From: CADEEX01 sp964577955
GTDB taxonomy: Bacteria > Acidobacteriota > Vicinamibacteria > Vicinamibacterales > CAVVIG01
Direction: 5' to 3'
Assembly (NCBI GenBank): GCA_964577955.1
Contig: CAZOAZ010000024.1
Coordinates: forward strand, 23,898-87,897
DNA length: 64,000 nt
Part shown: piece by piece, positions 25,986 through 35,834 of the stretch
How positions within the stretch are numbered: position 1 is the stretch's first letter
Layout: each line of letters opens with the position of its first letter
The notes under the pieces: model-generated
Databases searched by the model: none
The model's input: only the letters and a program-made list of their open reading frames with translations
Told to the model about the DNA's origin: nothing
Translations under genes and position numbers: made by a program

Positions 25986-27464
25986 TCAGGCGGCCCACCG
26001 GAAACCGGTGCCGCGGGAACTCGGGTGCGGAGGATGGAGTGGTTCGGCAATGAGCAGCTCACCGTTCGCGGTCGGCGCGCTGCGTACCCAGAAGCGCTGC
26101 GCGTGGCCCTGGACGCGGCGGATCATCCGGCCTTCGCAGAGGTTGTTCCAGGACGCACGGTTCAGACGGGCGTTGACCTGAATCGCCCGGACGAGGGCCA
26201 GCCACTCGGCGTCGTCCATGCGGCGGAGCTCGATCAGATCGCCGTCGGAGCGCCGGTACGCCGTTGCGGCAGGGCCGAGGCGTTCCAGATACAGCGCGGC
26301 GTTCGACTGGACGACATCGTCCAACAGTTCGTCGAGTAGTGGACTGGCGATCGGTCCCTCTGGTCCGGTCCAGGGGTGATAGCGTGCGGCAATCTGCGCC
26401 GCCTCGTCGGCCACGTCCCCACGATCGCTGAGGAACTGCCAACGCGTGCCGGCCCGGGTCCCGACTTCGAAGCAGCTCGCGGCAATCAGTTCCGCAACCG
26501 CTTCGATGCTGAACGAAGGCGCCGGCGCTGGCGGATGACCGGTGGGGAGCGACGGGTCGAGATAGCGCGCGTCGAGCTCGAGGCCGAAGCGTTGTGCCAG
26601 CCGGGCGTTGGACGTCCGCATGCGGGCGAAGAGATCGCCGGCGAGATCGACCGGCACGTTCGGCAACCGGCCGCCGGGCAGGCGCGCGTGCTGCGAGGCC
26701 GTGAGGATTGCCGGCGAGACCACCGTATTGAAATAGCGCGGATGAACGCCGGCCGCTTTGGCGACAATCGATGCGTGACGGATCAGCGCCAGCGGCAGTT
26801 CACCGTAGGAGGCGTTGATCAGCGGCAGGCCGCGCCCGGCCAGCGCCTGGCGCAGTGCCGCCGGCGCCCCGCAGCAGGCGAGAAAAGCGTCGAAGGCGCG
26901 TGACTGAATGTCTTCGTACGGAACCACCGTCGTGCGCTCGAAGCGATCGGCCCACGCCGTGCAGAAGGCGTGGTAGTCCACACGGGGATCGTTCGCAAGG
27001 TGATCGCGATACCAGTCGTCGGGCGCGGGCGCTCCGAAGAATTTCTGCTCCTCTGCGTTCATCGAGCGCAGCCAGTCCAGCTGGTTGCGGACGAAGACGA
27101 TGACGTGGACATCGAACGCCGCGAAGGCGCCGCGCAGCCGGTCGATCTGCGACGCGTCGGCGCGATCGAGCGCCTCGGTGAACACGAGGTGCTGCTGCTC
27201 GGGGCGCCGGAGGATTTCGTCAACGAGATCGGCCACCGTGCCGTACTCCGGCACGATCGGCCGCTTGGCGCAGATCTCCCAGGCAACGTTGTTGTGGCCG
27301 CCGTTCCAGAACCCGTCAACGTGTTGCGTCCAGGCCGCCCGGGGCAGATGGAAGCCGTGGCGATCCAGCAGATCGCGGTGGACGTCGAGCATGAAGCGAA
27401 TCGCCGTGGATCCGGTTTTGTGGAGACCGACAAACAAATGCACGGTGGGGCGGGGACGTGACAT
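25986..27464 (-). CDS. Sulfotransferase with GspE-N2-like C-terminal domain, copy 2
   Basis: A 492-residue paralog. HLFVGLHKTGSTAIRFMLDV is the PAPS loop, WNGGHNNVAWEIC the shared family motif, and VIVFVRNQLDWLRSMNAEEQ the 3'-phosphate region. The C-terminal domain keeps ALYLER, YRRSDG, DDAEWLALVRAIQ and TANGELLI but has lost the Gln-Gly-x-x-Glu-Phe element, so it is the most divergent of the three. The start is ATG at 27464. The open frame continues upstream through a GGTTC repeat that overlaps the end of fkbM, and this is unlikely to be translated. Confidence 0.8.
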   Translation of the reverse strand: MSRPRPTVHLFVGLHKTGSTAIRFMLDVHRDLLDRHGFHLPRAAWTQHVDGFWNGGHNNVAWEICAKRPIVPEYGTVADLVDEILRRPEQQHLVFTEALDRADASQIDRLRGAFAAFDVHVIVFVRNQLDWLRSMNAEEQKFFGAPAPDDWYRDHLANDPRVDYHAFCTAWADRFERTTVVPYEDIQSRAFDAFLACCGAPAALRQALAGRGLPLINASYGELPLALIRHASIVAKAAGVHPRYFNTVVSPAILTASQHARLPGGRLPNVPVDLAGDLFARMRTSNARLAQRFGLELDARYLDPSLPTGHPPAPAPSFSIEAVAELIAASCFEVGTRAGTRWQFLSDRGDVADEAAQIAARYHPWTGPEGPIASPLLDELLDDVVQSNAALYLERLGPAATAYRRSDGDLIELRRMDDAEWLALVRAIQVNARLNRASWNNLCEGRMIRRVQGHAQRFWVRSAPTANGELLIAEPLHPPHPSSRGTGFRWAA

Positions 27465-27468
27465 CGCT

Positions 27469-27500
27469 GGTTCCGGGTTCCGGGTGCCGGGTTCCGGGTG
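27469..27500. repeat. GGTTCCG short tandem repeat tract
   Basis: Read on the plus strand the order is GGTTC-cg, GGTTC-cg, GGTGCC-g, GGTTC-cg, GGTG. It fills the gap between the fkbM stop and the start of the second sulfotransferase. The same order of blocks, with ta instead of cg between them, occurs at 62330-62357. Confidence 0.65.
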
Positions 27501-27508
27501 TGGCTGCA

Positions 27509-28744
27509 TCAGATCCGTGCGTGGCGCTGACGTTCCGCCGGTACCGCGGTCAGTGTTGTTTCCCACCGCACCGGACTGCAGTGGCTGATGTGGAACGAGT
27601 ACGAGTCGAGGCTGTCCATCAACTGCAGCGGTAGCTGCCACATGTCTTCTGCCGAGTGGTAGATCGCCAGGCTGATGGTCGGGCGGAAATTCCTGATCGT
27701 CCGCGTCATGCCCGCGAGGGCCGCGGTCTCCATGCCCTCGACGTCGATCTTGATGAAGTCGACCGAGTTCATGGCGGTCGTCTCGACATAGGCATCGATC
27801 GTGCGGATTGGGAACGTGCTGCGGGGTTCGGTGGATTGCAGGTCGAGGCACGCCTGGCCGTCGGGATAGTGCAGGAAGCGCCCGTGTCCCGGTTCGGCAC
27901 CGGCGGCAAAACGCTCCTCGCGAATCTGCGGCCGCCGCGTCTCGACGAACGAGCGGGCGTAGTCGCTCAAGAGATCGAAGCCGACGGGATCGATGTTGTG
28001 GACGACGCCGTCCGGCGCCACACAGGCGACGAAGTATGGAATCTCGTGTCCAGTAAACACGCCCAGGTTCAGCACGTGATCGCCTGGCCCGGGACAGGCG
28101 GCGTCGAGATAGTCGATGGTGTCGAAGACGGTGGCGGAGAAGTGGCGCCACAGTTCTCGTGGATTTGAGCGGAGGGCGGCACTGTACACGGCGCGTGAAC
28201 GATCGTCCGCAAGGCGCCCACAGACGCGGGCGATCTCGGCGCGGTGCTGATCGAAGTGCGCGCGCTGTTCCTGCCAGTAGAACGGCGTGTCCGCGAGGGC
28301 GTTCCACCCGGTGATCCGTTCGGCGGTGGCGGGACCGCCGAGGTAGCGCGATGCCTGAAACGCCTGACGAAACGCCGCGAACGACGGCAGATCGTCGAGC
28401 AGATCCGGCCGGTCCTCGTACCACTGCCAGACGTCCCAGAACGCCCACGGATAGGCCACGGGAATCGGCAACAGACGGCACGAGGAGACGCCCGCTGCCT
28501 TGCGCCGTTCGAGCGCGTCGATCTGTGGGAGCGCCGCCGCCTCGAAAAAGACGACGGTGGCATCGCCCGGCGGCGTGGTACCGATGCCGACGCACTGCGC
28601 GCGCGGCGAAGCAAAGGCCAGCACCGTCTCCACGCGTCGGGCGAAGGCGGCGTCGCCCGCGGCGTACAGGTAGAACCGGCTGCCAGGGGCGAGGCCCGCC
28701 GGCGTCAGGAGCGCCGGAACCGTTGTCGTCGCGCAAAGAGCCAT
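27509..28744 (-). CDS. FkbM-family methyltransferase
   Basis: A 411-residue protein. The C-terminal half is an FkbM-type SAM methyltransferase: HVLNLGVFTGHEIPYFVACV is the SAM loop, VVHNIDPVGFDLLSDYARSF follows, and VDFIKIDVEGMETAALAGM is the family hallmark. The C-terminal ISLAIYHSAEDMWQLP is also typical. The N-terminal 190 residues are a separate domain, possibly Rossmann-like (SRFYLYAAGDAAFARRVETV). These enzymes O-methylate sugars. It is the first gene of the operon with sulfotransferase copies 2 and 1 and diverges from the TPR gene. Confidence 0.83.
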   Translation of the reverse strand: MALCATTTVPALLTPAGLAPGSRFYLYAAGDAAFARRVETVLAFASPRAQCVGIGTTPPGDATVVFFEAAALPQIDALERRKAAGVSSCRLLPIPVAYPWAFWDVWQWYEDRPDLLDDLPSFAAFRQAFQASRYLGGPATAERITGWNALADTPFYWQEQRAHFDQHRAEIARVCGRLADDRSRAVYSAALRSNPRELWRHFSATVFDTIDYLDAACPGPGDHVLNLGVFTGHEIPYFVACVAPDGVVHNIDPVGFDLLSDYARSFVETRRPQIREERFAAGAEPGHGRFLHYPDGQACLDLQSTEPRSTFPIRTIDAYVETTAMNSVDFIKIDVEGMETAALAGMTRTIRNFRPTISLAIYHSAEDMWQLPLQLMDSLDSYSFHISHCSPVRWETTLTAVPAERQRHARI

Positions 28745-28802
28745 CAGACGGAGACTGCCTTAGCAGGAATGGTGCCGTAGCCAGGGTGCGCTACGTGCGT
28801 CG

Positions 28803-28818
28803 TGGCAGCCGGTTTGCT
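28803..28818 (+). promoter_or_regulatory. Candidate sigma-54 promoter of the methyltransferase-TPR gene
   Basis: TGGCAGCCGGTTTGCT matches TGGCACG-N4-TTGCW at all but two positions and keeps the -24 GG/-12 GC spacing. The expected start is near 28829, giving a leader of about 143 bases to the ATG at 28972. Confidence 0.5.
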
Positions 28819-28971
28819 CCTACGTTGGCTGGCCGCCGACTCCAAGCAGTGCGGCCCGCGAAGATGGCCTGCATCGTAGAAATGGACGCAGTCCCGCTCC
28901 CGGACGAGGGAGAGGGCAGCCGGTTCGCCGACTCTCGTGTCGGTCGGCCGACAGCGTCGGAGTGTCGGTAA

Positions 28972-31900
28972 ATGGCAAGCGTGCTGGTTCAACTCCTCAA
29001 TGCGTACAAGAGGCACGGGTACCTCATTCGCACCGGGTTGAATCCGTTCTACTTCGGCGACGCCGATGCGCCGTTCACGCGCCTCGTCACCGAAGGCGGC
29101 TCCTCCGTCGCCGTGGGCGCCGGCCTCGCGTTTCAGGAGATTCAGTTCCTCGAGGCGCTCTTCGCCGCCGGCGCTCGCCCGGCGCGCGCGCTGGTCATCG
29201 GCAACGCGTTCGGCTGGAGTTCGATTGCGCTCGGTCTCCTGAACCCCGCGTCGGTCGTCGTTGCGCTCGATGCCGGGCTCGAAGGCGAAGCCAATCTGGT
29301 TGGCGCCGATCTCACCCGAAAGATCGCCGCCGAGGAGCGTCTCAACATCCGCATCGTTCAGGCGCTGTCGCCGCGCGATGTGCCGCGCGTCGTCAGCGGC
29401 GAATTCGGCCGCGCCCCGCTCGACTTCGTCCTGCTCGACGGCTTCCACTCGAACCGTCAGCTCCGGCGCGACTTCGACGCGGTCGCACCATTCGGATCGC
29501 CCACGTGCATCTTCCTCTGCCACGACGTACTCCACTGGCACATGGTCGAGGCGTTTGGTTCGCTGGCGCTGCCCGAGACGCACGAGCGACGCCTGTTGAC
29601 GAGGACGCCTTCGGGCATGGGACTCGTGTTTCCGCGCGCCATCGGCGCGGATGTCCGTGACGTGATCGAGGCGTTCAGCGATGCCTCGATCGATGTGGCG
29701 GCGTTTCAGGCGTCGCTCGGCGCCGTATCCGGTCAGGCCGGACCGCGGCTGATCGAACGCCTGGCGCACGGCTGGAAGCTGCAGCGAATTGGCGAAGCGG
29801 GCATCCTCGAGCTCGAAGGCCGCGAGGCCGACGCGCGGCACGAACTGCAGCGCGCGGCCGACGAAGGCGCGTCGGACGCGGAGGTGCAGATGACGATCGG
29901 CGCGCACCTCGTCGACCGTGGACGAAGCGCCGAAGCCGAAGAATTTCTGCGCAGCGCCTGCGCGCTCCGGCCGGACTGGGCGCTCCCCGCGCATTTGCTC
30001 GGGCGCGTGCTCAAGGACGGACGGCGATACAGCGAAGCGCGCCTGTTCCTGGAACAGGCCTCGGCCCTCGAGCCGGACTGGGCGCCGCCGCAACACGAAC
30101 TCGGCCTCGTGGTCCGCGCCCAACACGGCGATGCCGCCGCCGTCGGTTATTTCGAGCGCGCCGTCGCCCTCGATCCGGCCTGGTCGCCGCCGTATCTGGA
30201 ACTGGGGGTCGCGCGTTTTCATGCCGGCAACGACGAGGGCGCACGCGAGGCGCTGGCGCATGCGATGGCGCTCGCGCCAGGGCTTGCCGCCGCGCATCAT
30301 GTGATGGGCCTGGCCACGCGCCGCCGCGACGGGCACGCCGCGGGGTTGCCGTGGCTCGAAAAAGCGGTGGCACTCGCGCCGCTGTCGGCCACGGCGCACT
30401 TGGACCTCGGTGCTTCGTATCTGAGGCTGGAGCGCAGCGAACCCGCTCGGCGTTGCTTTGAACGCGCGGTGGAGCTCGATCCCACTCTGGCTGCGGCGCA
30501 TTTCGAGCTCGGGCTCATTCACTTCCGCGCGAAGAACGATGCGGCCGCGGCCGAGTCTCTGAGGCGCGCGATCGCCCTCGACGATGAATTTGCGCCGTCG
30601 CAGCACCTGCTGGGCCTCGTTGAGCAGCGGCGTTCGAATCAGGAGGCGGCCCGCCGATGCCTCGAGGCCGCCGTCCGGCTATCGCCCGAGACCGCGAGCT
30701 ATCAGTTCGATCTTGCGATGCTGTATCGCATGGCCGGAGAGACCGAAGGCGCGGCGCCCTGCTTTGCGGCTGTCGTGCGGCTGGTGCCGGGATGGGCGGC
30801 GGCGCATCTCGAGCTCGGCGTCATCCAGTTTCAGCGCGAGGACTACCCGGCCGCGCTGGCCAGTATGCAGGCGGTGATCGCGCTCGCGCCCGAAGGGCCG
30901 CTCGCCTACCACATCACCGGCATCATTACCGCGCGCCTGGAGGGACCAGACGCAGCGACGCCCTGGTTCGAGCGTGCCATTGATCGCGACAGCCGGTCTG
31001 CTGACCCGCTGTTCGAACTCGCGCTGATCAAGGTCGAGCGCGGCGCGGATGCGGAAGCTGTCGCGCTCTTGGAACAGGTCGCGGGCCTCGACGCCCGCTG
31101 GGCCACGCCCCGCCATATCCTCGCCACGCTGGCCCGGCGTCACGGAAATCTGACGGAAGCCCTGCGCTGGCTCGAAGAGGCGGCGCGCCTCGATCCCGAG
31201 ACGGCCACCATCTGGTTCGACCTTGGTCAGGTCCAGCGGACGCTGGGCGACGCCGCCGGTGCAGTGCGCAGCCTGACTGAAGTGACCCGGCTGAAACCCG
31301 AGTGGGCCGTTGCGCAGTTCGATCTCGGCCAGTTGTGCCGCGCCCGCGGCGAGGTACGCCGCGCCATCGAACACCTCGACCGCGCAGCGACGCTCGTGCC
31401 GGAGTGGACCGAGGCGCATTTCGACGTCGCCCAGCTCCGGAAGGCGATTGGCGAACGTGCCGGCGCGGTGCGAAGCCTCGAGGCCGCCACGGCGCAACGG
31501 CCGGAGTGGCCCGCGGCGCATTTCGATCTCGGTCAACTGCGCAAAGAGCTCGGCGATCTGGCGGGCGCGGCGCGGAGTCTCGAGGCGGCGACAACCCAGC
31601 AGCCAGAATGGCCGGCGGCGCATTTTGATCTTGGCCAACTGCGCAAGGAGCTCGGTGATCTGGCGGGCGCGGCGCGAAGCCTTGAGGCAGCGACAACGCA
31701 GCAACCAGAGTGGCCGTCAGCGCACTTCGATCTTGGCCAACTGCGCAGGGCACTCGGCGACATCGCCGGCGCCGCGCGGAGTCTCGAGGCGGCGACGACG
31801 CAGCAGCCGGAGTGGCCAGCGGCACACTTCGATCTCGGTCAGCTGCGCAAGGAGCTCGGCGATCTGGCGGGCGCGGCGCAGAGTCTCGAAGCGGCGACAA

Positions 31901-33761
31901 CCCAGCAGCCAGAATGGCCGTCAGCGCACTTCGATCTTGGCCAACTGCGCAGGGCACTCGGCGACTTCGCCGGCGCGGCGCGGAGTCTGGAAGCGGCGAC
32001 AACCCAGCAGCCGGAGTGGCCCGCGGCGCATTTCGATCTCGGTCAGCTGCGCAGGGAGCTCGGCGATCTGGCGGGCGCGGCGCGAAGCCTTGAGGCAGCG
32101 ACAACGCAGCAACCAGAGTNNNNNNNNNNNNNNNNNNNNNNNNNNNNNNNNNNNNNNNNNNNNNNNNNNNNNNNNNNNNNNNNNNNNNNNNNNNNNNNNN
32201 NNNNNNNNNNNNNNNNNNNGATCTGGCGGGCGCGGCGCGAAGCCTTGAGGCAGCGACAACGCAGCAACCAGAGTGGCCGTCAGCGCACTTCGATCTTGGC
32301 CAACTGCGCAGGGCACTCGGCGACATCGCCGGCGCCGCGCGGAGTCTCGAGGCAGCGACAACGCAGCAACCAGAGTGGCCGTCAGCGCACTTCGATCTTG
32401 GCCAACTGCGCAGGGCACTCGGCGACATCGCCGGCGCCGCGCGGAGTCTCGAGGCGGCGACGACGCAGCAGCCGGAGTGGCCCGCGGCGCATTTCGATCT
32501 CGGTCAACTGCGCAAAGAGCTCGGCGATCTGGCGGGGGCGGCTCGCAGCCTCGAGTGCGTGACGACCCAATCGCCGGAGTGGGTCGAGGCGCACTTCGAT
32601 CTCGCGCAGCTCCGCCTCGCGCTCGGCGATCAGGATGGCGCGGCGTCGAGTTTCGAAGCCGCCGCCGCACTCCGCCCAGACTGGACATCGCCCCACTTCG
32701 AAGCCGGACAGATCCGATACCGACTGGGGCAGTTCGAGAAAGCCAGGCCGCTCCTCGAACAGGTCGCCTCACTGGATTCGGGTTATGCCGCGCCCCGTCA
32801 TCTGCTCGGTCTGATCGCTCTCGAGCTCGGCGAGCCGTCCGCGGCCCTCCGGTGGCTGACGGCGGCCGTGGCGCTCGAGCCGCGTTCCGCCGACATGCAG
32901 TTCGATCTCGCGCAGCTGCGACTCGCCGACGGCGATACGGCGGGCGCCGCGGACGCCTTCGCGGTCGTCGCAGAAGTCGCGCCGGAGCGAACGGCCGTGC
33001 AGCTTCAGCTTGGCCTGATTCGCTACCGCCAGCAGGACGAGGTCTCCGCGCATCGTCATCTGCGGATCGCGATCGAGCAAGGCGCCGATGACCCGCTGGC
33101 GCATCACATCGTTGGGGTCCTGGAGCTTCGGGCCGGACAACCGGCCGCAGCGCTGCCACGATTCGAGCGGGCGATCGCCCTGGTTCCGGATTGGGCCGAT
33201 CCGTATTTCGAGCGCGGCCGCGCCTTCCGGGCCCTCGGCGACGAACGGCGCGCCCTCGCGGACTTCGAGATGGTCCTCGCCCTCGCGCCCGACTTCGGCG
33301 AGGGTTGGCTGTCTGCCGGACGTTCGAGCTACCGGCTGGGCCTGTGGAACGACGCGACGGAACGATTCGGCCGGGCGCTCGATCTCGAGCGGGGCGACGA
33401 GCAGGTGTGGTCCGAGCTGGCCGAGAGCGCGTTCGCGGCGGGATCGTGGGTGCGTGCCTTGCAGGCGTTGGAACAACTGCAGCGGCGAACACCGTCGTCT
33501 TTCAAGCTGCACAAGAACATCGCGATCTGTCAGCGGGCGCTCGGACAACTGCACGAATCGCGGCGAACGCTCGAGGAGGCGCTGGTGTTCGATCCGCTGT
33601 GGGCCGGCGCACACCTCGAACTTGGACGTACGCTCGCTGCGCTGGAGCAGCGCGATGCGGCGGAACGCGAAGTGACGACGGCGCTCGATCTGCGCCCTGA
33701 CTGGCCGGAAGCACAGGCGGGGCTGGAATTCCTTCGTCTTGGCAGGGTTCGGGCTTCATGA
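28972..33761 (+). CDS. Giant methyltransferase-TPR repeat protein, interrupted by an assembly gap
   Basis: Residues 1-250 resemble a class I SAM methyltransferase (ARALVIGNAFGWSSIALGLL as the SAM loop, DFVLLDGFHSNRQLRRDF). The rest is a continuous series of 34-residue TPR units, about 23 before and 15 after the gap. The middle units are nearly identical in DNA. 100 N at 32120-32219 shift the apparent frame: left of the gap the codon starts at 28972 modulo 3, right of it the true frame reads from 32220 to the TGA at 33759-33761. It is therefore one gene, not two. The stop overlaps the APS kinase ATG. TPR arrays on such enzymes often present acceptor proteins; a role in flagellin or glycan modification is inferred from context. 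Confidence 0.8.
31501..32571 (+). repeat. Near-identical 102-bp tandem repeats within the TPR gene
   Basis: Ten or more 102-base units, each coding for one 34-residue TPR (PEWPAAHFDLGQLRKELGDL plus a AGAARSLEAATTQQ tail). Two variants, with K-E-L-G-D-L or R-A-L-G-D-I/F, roughly alternate. Synonymous positions are also nearly identical between units, which indicates recent duplication or gene conversion. The assembly gap lies inside the array, so the copy number is unknown. Confidence 0.9.
32120..32219. other. Assembly gap of 100 N
   Basis: A run of exactly 100 N, the usual scaffolding placeholder. Continuing the repeat across it would need 47 bases plus a multiple of 102, so 100 cannot be the true length. 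Confidence 0.98.
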
Positions 33762-34327
33762 GGAAAGGAATGGCTGATATGGGTGGAGCAATTCTCTGGT
33801 TCACCGGGTTGTCTGGGGCTGGAAAGAGTACGCTGGCCGATGCGATCGCGGCACGGCTCGCGCGGGTTCGCCCGGTGGAGATCCTCGATGGCGACGAAGT
33901 GCGCACGCACCTTTCGAAGGGGCTGGGTTTCAGCCGCGACGATCGCGATACCAACGTTCGGCGCATTGGATTCGTGGCGCGCTTGCTGGCGCGTCATGGG
34001 GTACTGGTCATCACCGCGGCGATTTCGCCCTACGCGGAGACTCGCGACGAGATGCGCCGGCTGGCGGCGGCCGAGGGGATTCCGTTTGTCGAGGTGTTTG
34101 CCAATCCGCGGCTCGAGTCATTGATCGCCCGCGATGTGAAGGGGCTTTACAAGCGCGCGCTTGCAGGCGAGATCGATCACTTCACCGGGATTTCCGATCC
34201 GTATGAACCGCCGGTCAACGCCGAGTTGACGGTCCGGACCGACGTCGAGCCGGTCAGCGTCAGCGCCGATCGGGTGCTCCGTCTCCTCATCAGCCGGGGC
34301 CTGCTGTCCAACGTGTTAGCGGCGTAG
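33758..34327 (+). CDS. cysC: Adenylylsulfate (APS) kinase
   Basis: Phosphorylates APS to PAPS, the sulfate donor of sulfotransferases. The P-loop is ILWFTGLSGAGKSTLADAI, followed by LDGDEVRTHLSKGLGFS and DRDTNVRRIGFVARLL, all diagnostic for CysC. AAISPYAETRDEMR and the lid KGLYKRALAGEIDHFTGISD complete the domain. Full length is 189 residues; ATG 33758 overlaps the TPR stop, while ATG 33770 or 33779 sit better behind AGGAAAGGA. No ATP sulfurylase or sulfate-reduction gene is nearby, so the kinase probably serves the three adjacent sulfotransferases rather than cysteine synthesis. Confidence 0.94.
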   Translation: MRKGMADMGGAILWFTGLSGAGKSTLADAIAARLARVRPVEILDGDEVRTHLSKGLGFSRDDRDTNVRRIGFVARLLARHGVLVITAAISPYAETRDEMRRLAAAEGIPFVEVFANPRLESLIARDVKGLYKRALAGEIDHFTGISDPYEPPVNAELTVRTDVEPVSVSADRVLRLLISRGLLSNVLAA

Positions 34328-34380
34328 GATGGGTTGACGCTGGTCCCTGCCGAGATCCGTGCGACTGCCGCCGCGATCGT

Positions 34381-35832
34381 TCAGACTCGTTCGATGACGG
34401 CGAGCTCACCGTTGGCGGTCAGCGCATGCCGGGCCCACAGGTACTCCGGACGCCCGGCGCGGTCGAATTCCACGTAACCCTGCCGCAGGTTGTAACCAAG
34501 AACCGGTGCATAGCCCGCGCGGTATTGCAGCTCGGTCATCAGCGATTGCCACTCGTCGCCGCTCAGGTTCCGGATCGGCGTCATGCCGCCGGCGTTGCTG
34601 CGAAACGCCGTCGCGCGATCGTCTTGCCGTTCGAGATACAGCGTCTCGTCGCCGTCACAGGAGCTTTCCTCGATGAGATCGTCGAGGTGGCGTGGACCGG
34701 CGGTCAGATCCCTCCAAGGATAGCACTCGCGTACGAGCTGCTGCAGGTCGTCGTGCAGCGGCGTGCCCGCGGCGCCGGCGTGCTTCACGACGAGGAGCCG
34801 CATCTGGACGGCCGCTTTGAAGCTGACGTCGCAGGCGATGTTCATCACGACCTTCGCGAGGTCGTCGAGATCCGAGGGCGCAAATTCATCGACCCCGCCT
34901 TGTGCCGGCAGCTGTGGGTTCAGATACGGCGCGTCCAACGCCAGCCCGAAGCGCTCCGCCAGGCAGCGATTCGTCCGCTGCATCGCGGGAAACAGGTCCT
35001 GGGCGACGTCCGCCGAGACCACCGAACGCGTCCGTGAGAAGCGACCCAGCTGGCGCGCCGAGGACATGGCGGCACCGCTGACGGATCGGTTGAAATACGC
35101 TGGTTCGATGCCGGTCGCGGCGGCACATGCGGCGGCCTCCCGAATCAGTGCCAGCGGAAACTCGCCGGGCGTGTCGTTGATGATCGGCAGGCCGCGCGCG
35201 GCGAGAGCTTCGCGCAACGCCGCCGGTGCGTTGCAGCACTCGAGGAAGGCGTCGAAGACACGCCGCTTGACGTCTTCGTAGCAGCGGATGGTCACCGTGC
35301 CGAAGACCTCTGCCCAGCGGCGGCAGATCCCATCCAGGTCGAGCCGTTCGTCGCCGCGCCGCCGGAGGTACCAGCTCTCGAAGTCGGTCGCGCCGAACCA
35401 TTTTTGCTCTTCGGCGAAGATCGCTTGCAGCCAGTCGACCTGGTTGCGGACGAAGACGATCACGCGGACGTCGAAACCGGCGAACGACTCGGCGAGCCGG
35501 CGGATGTGTTCAGGCTGCGCGACGTCGAGGTCTTCGCTGAGCAGAATGTGCTGATCGGCGGGACGGCCGGCGATTTCACGCACCAGGTCGGCCACGGTGC
35601 CGTACTTGGCGACCGGCGGATGATTGCCGCAGATTTCCCACGGGATGTTGTTGTGGCCGCCGTTCCAGAAACTGTGCATGAACGACGTCCAGGTCGCGCG
35701 CGGCACGTGGAAGCCGTGGGCCGCGAGCAGACCGCGGTGGACGTCCAGCATGAACCGGATCGCCGTGCTGCCGGTCTTGTGGAGGCCGATGAAGAGGTGG
35801 ACGGTGGGCCGCCCTGGAACCGCCGGCACCAT
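34381..35832 (-). CDS. Sulfotransferase with GspE-N2-like C-terminal domain, copy 3
   Basis: A 483-residue paralog of the proteins at 24453 and 25986. HLFIGLHKTGSTAIRFMLDV is the PAPS loop, WNGGHNNIPWEIC the shared motif, and VIVFVRNQVDWLQAIFAEEQ the 3'-phosphate region. The C-terminal domain contains LYLERQDDRATAF, SGDEWQSLMTELQYRAGY and RQGYVEFDRAG, and ends with RHALTANGELAVIERV. The start ATG at 35832 is two bases after the stop of the GT2 gene. It is the last gene of the maf2 operon, so sulfation is tied to both arms of the locus. Confidence 0.8.
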   Translation of the reverse strand: MVPAVPGRPTVHLFIGLHKTGSTAIRFMLDVHRGLLAAHGFHVPRATWTSFMHSFWNGGHNNIPWEICGNHPPVAKYGTVADLVREIAGRPADQHILLSEDLDVAQPEHIRRLAESFAGFDVRVIVFVRNQVDWLQAIFAEEQKWFGATDFESWYLRRRGDERLDLDGICRRWAEVFGTVTIRCYEDVKRRVFDAFLECCNAPAALREALAARGLPIINDTPGEFPLALIREAAACAAATGIEPAYFNRSVSGAAMSSARQLGRFSRTRSVVSADVAQDLFPAMQRTNRCLAERFGLALDAPYLNPQLPAQGGVDEFAPSDLDDLAKVVMNIACDVSFKAAVQMRLLVVKHAGAAGTPLHDDLQQLVRECYPWRDLTAGPRHLDDLIEESSCDGDETLYLERQDDRATAFRSNAGGMTPIRNLSGDEWQSLMTELQYRAGYAPVLGYNLRQGYVEFDRAGRPEYLWARHALTANGELAVIERV

Positions 35833-35834
35833 AC

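Noticed and set aside
28762..28777. Minus-strand sigma-54-like site before fkbM
   Set aside because: CGGCACC-N4-CTGC keeps GG and GC, but the predicted start leaves only about 8 bases before the ATG and several positions mismatch.
32222..32562. Continuation of the TPR frame past the gap (Arg/Ser/Gln-rich)
   Set aside because: It is an artefact of the 100 N placeholder; the adjacent frame continues the TPR repeat exactly.
31501..32571. Regular direct repeats resembling a CRISPR or minisatellite array
   Set aside because: The 102-base units are in frame, contiguous without spacers, and encode TPR helices.
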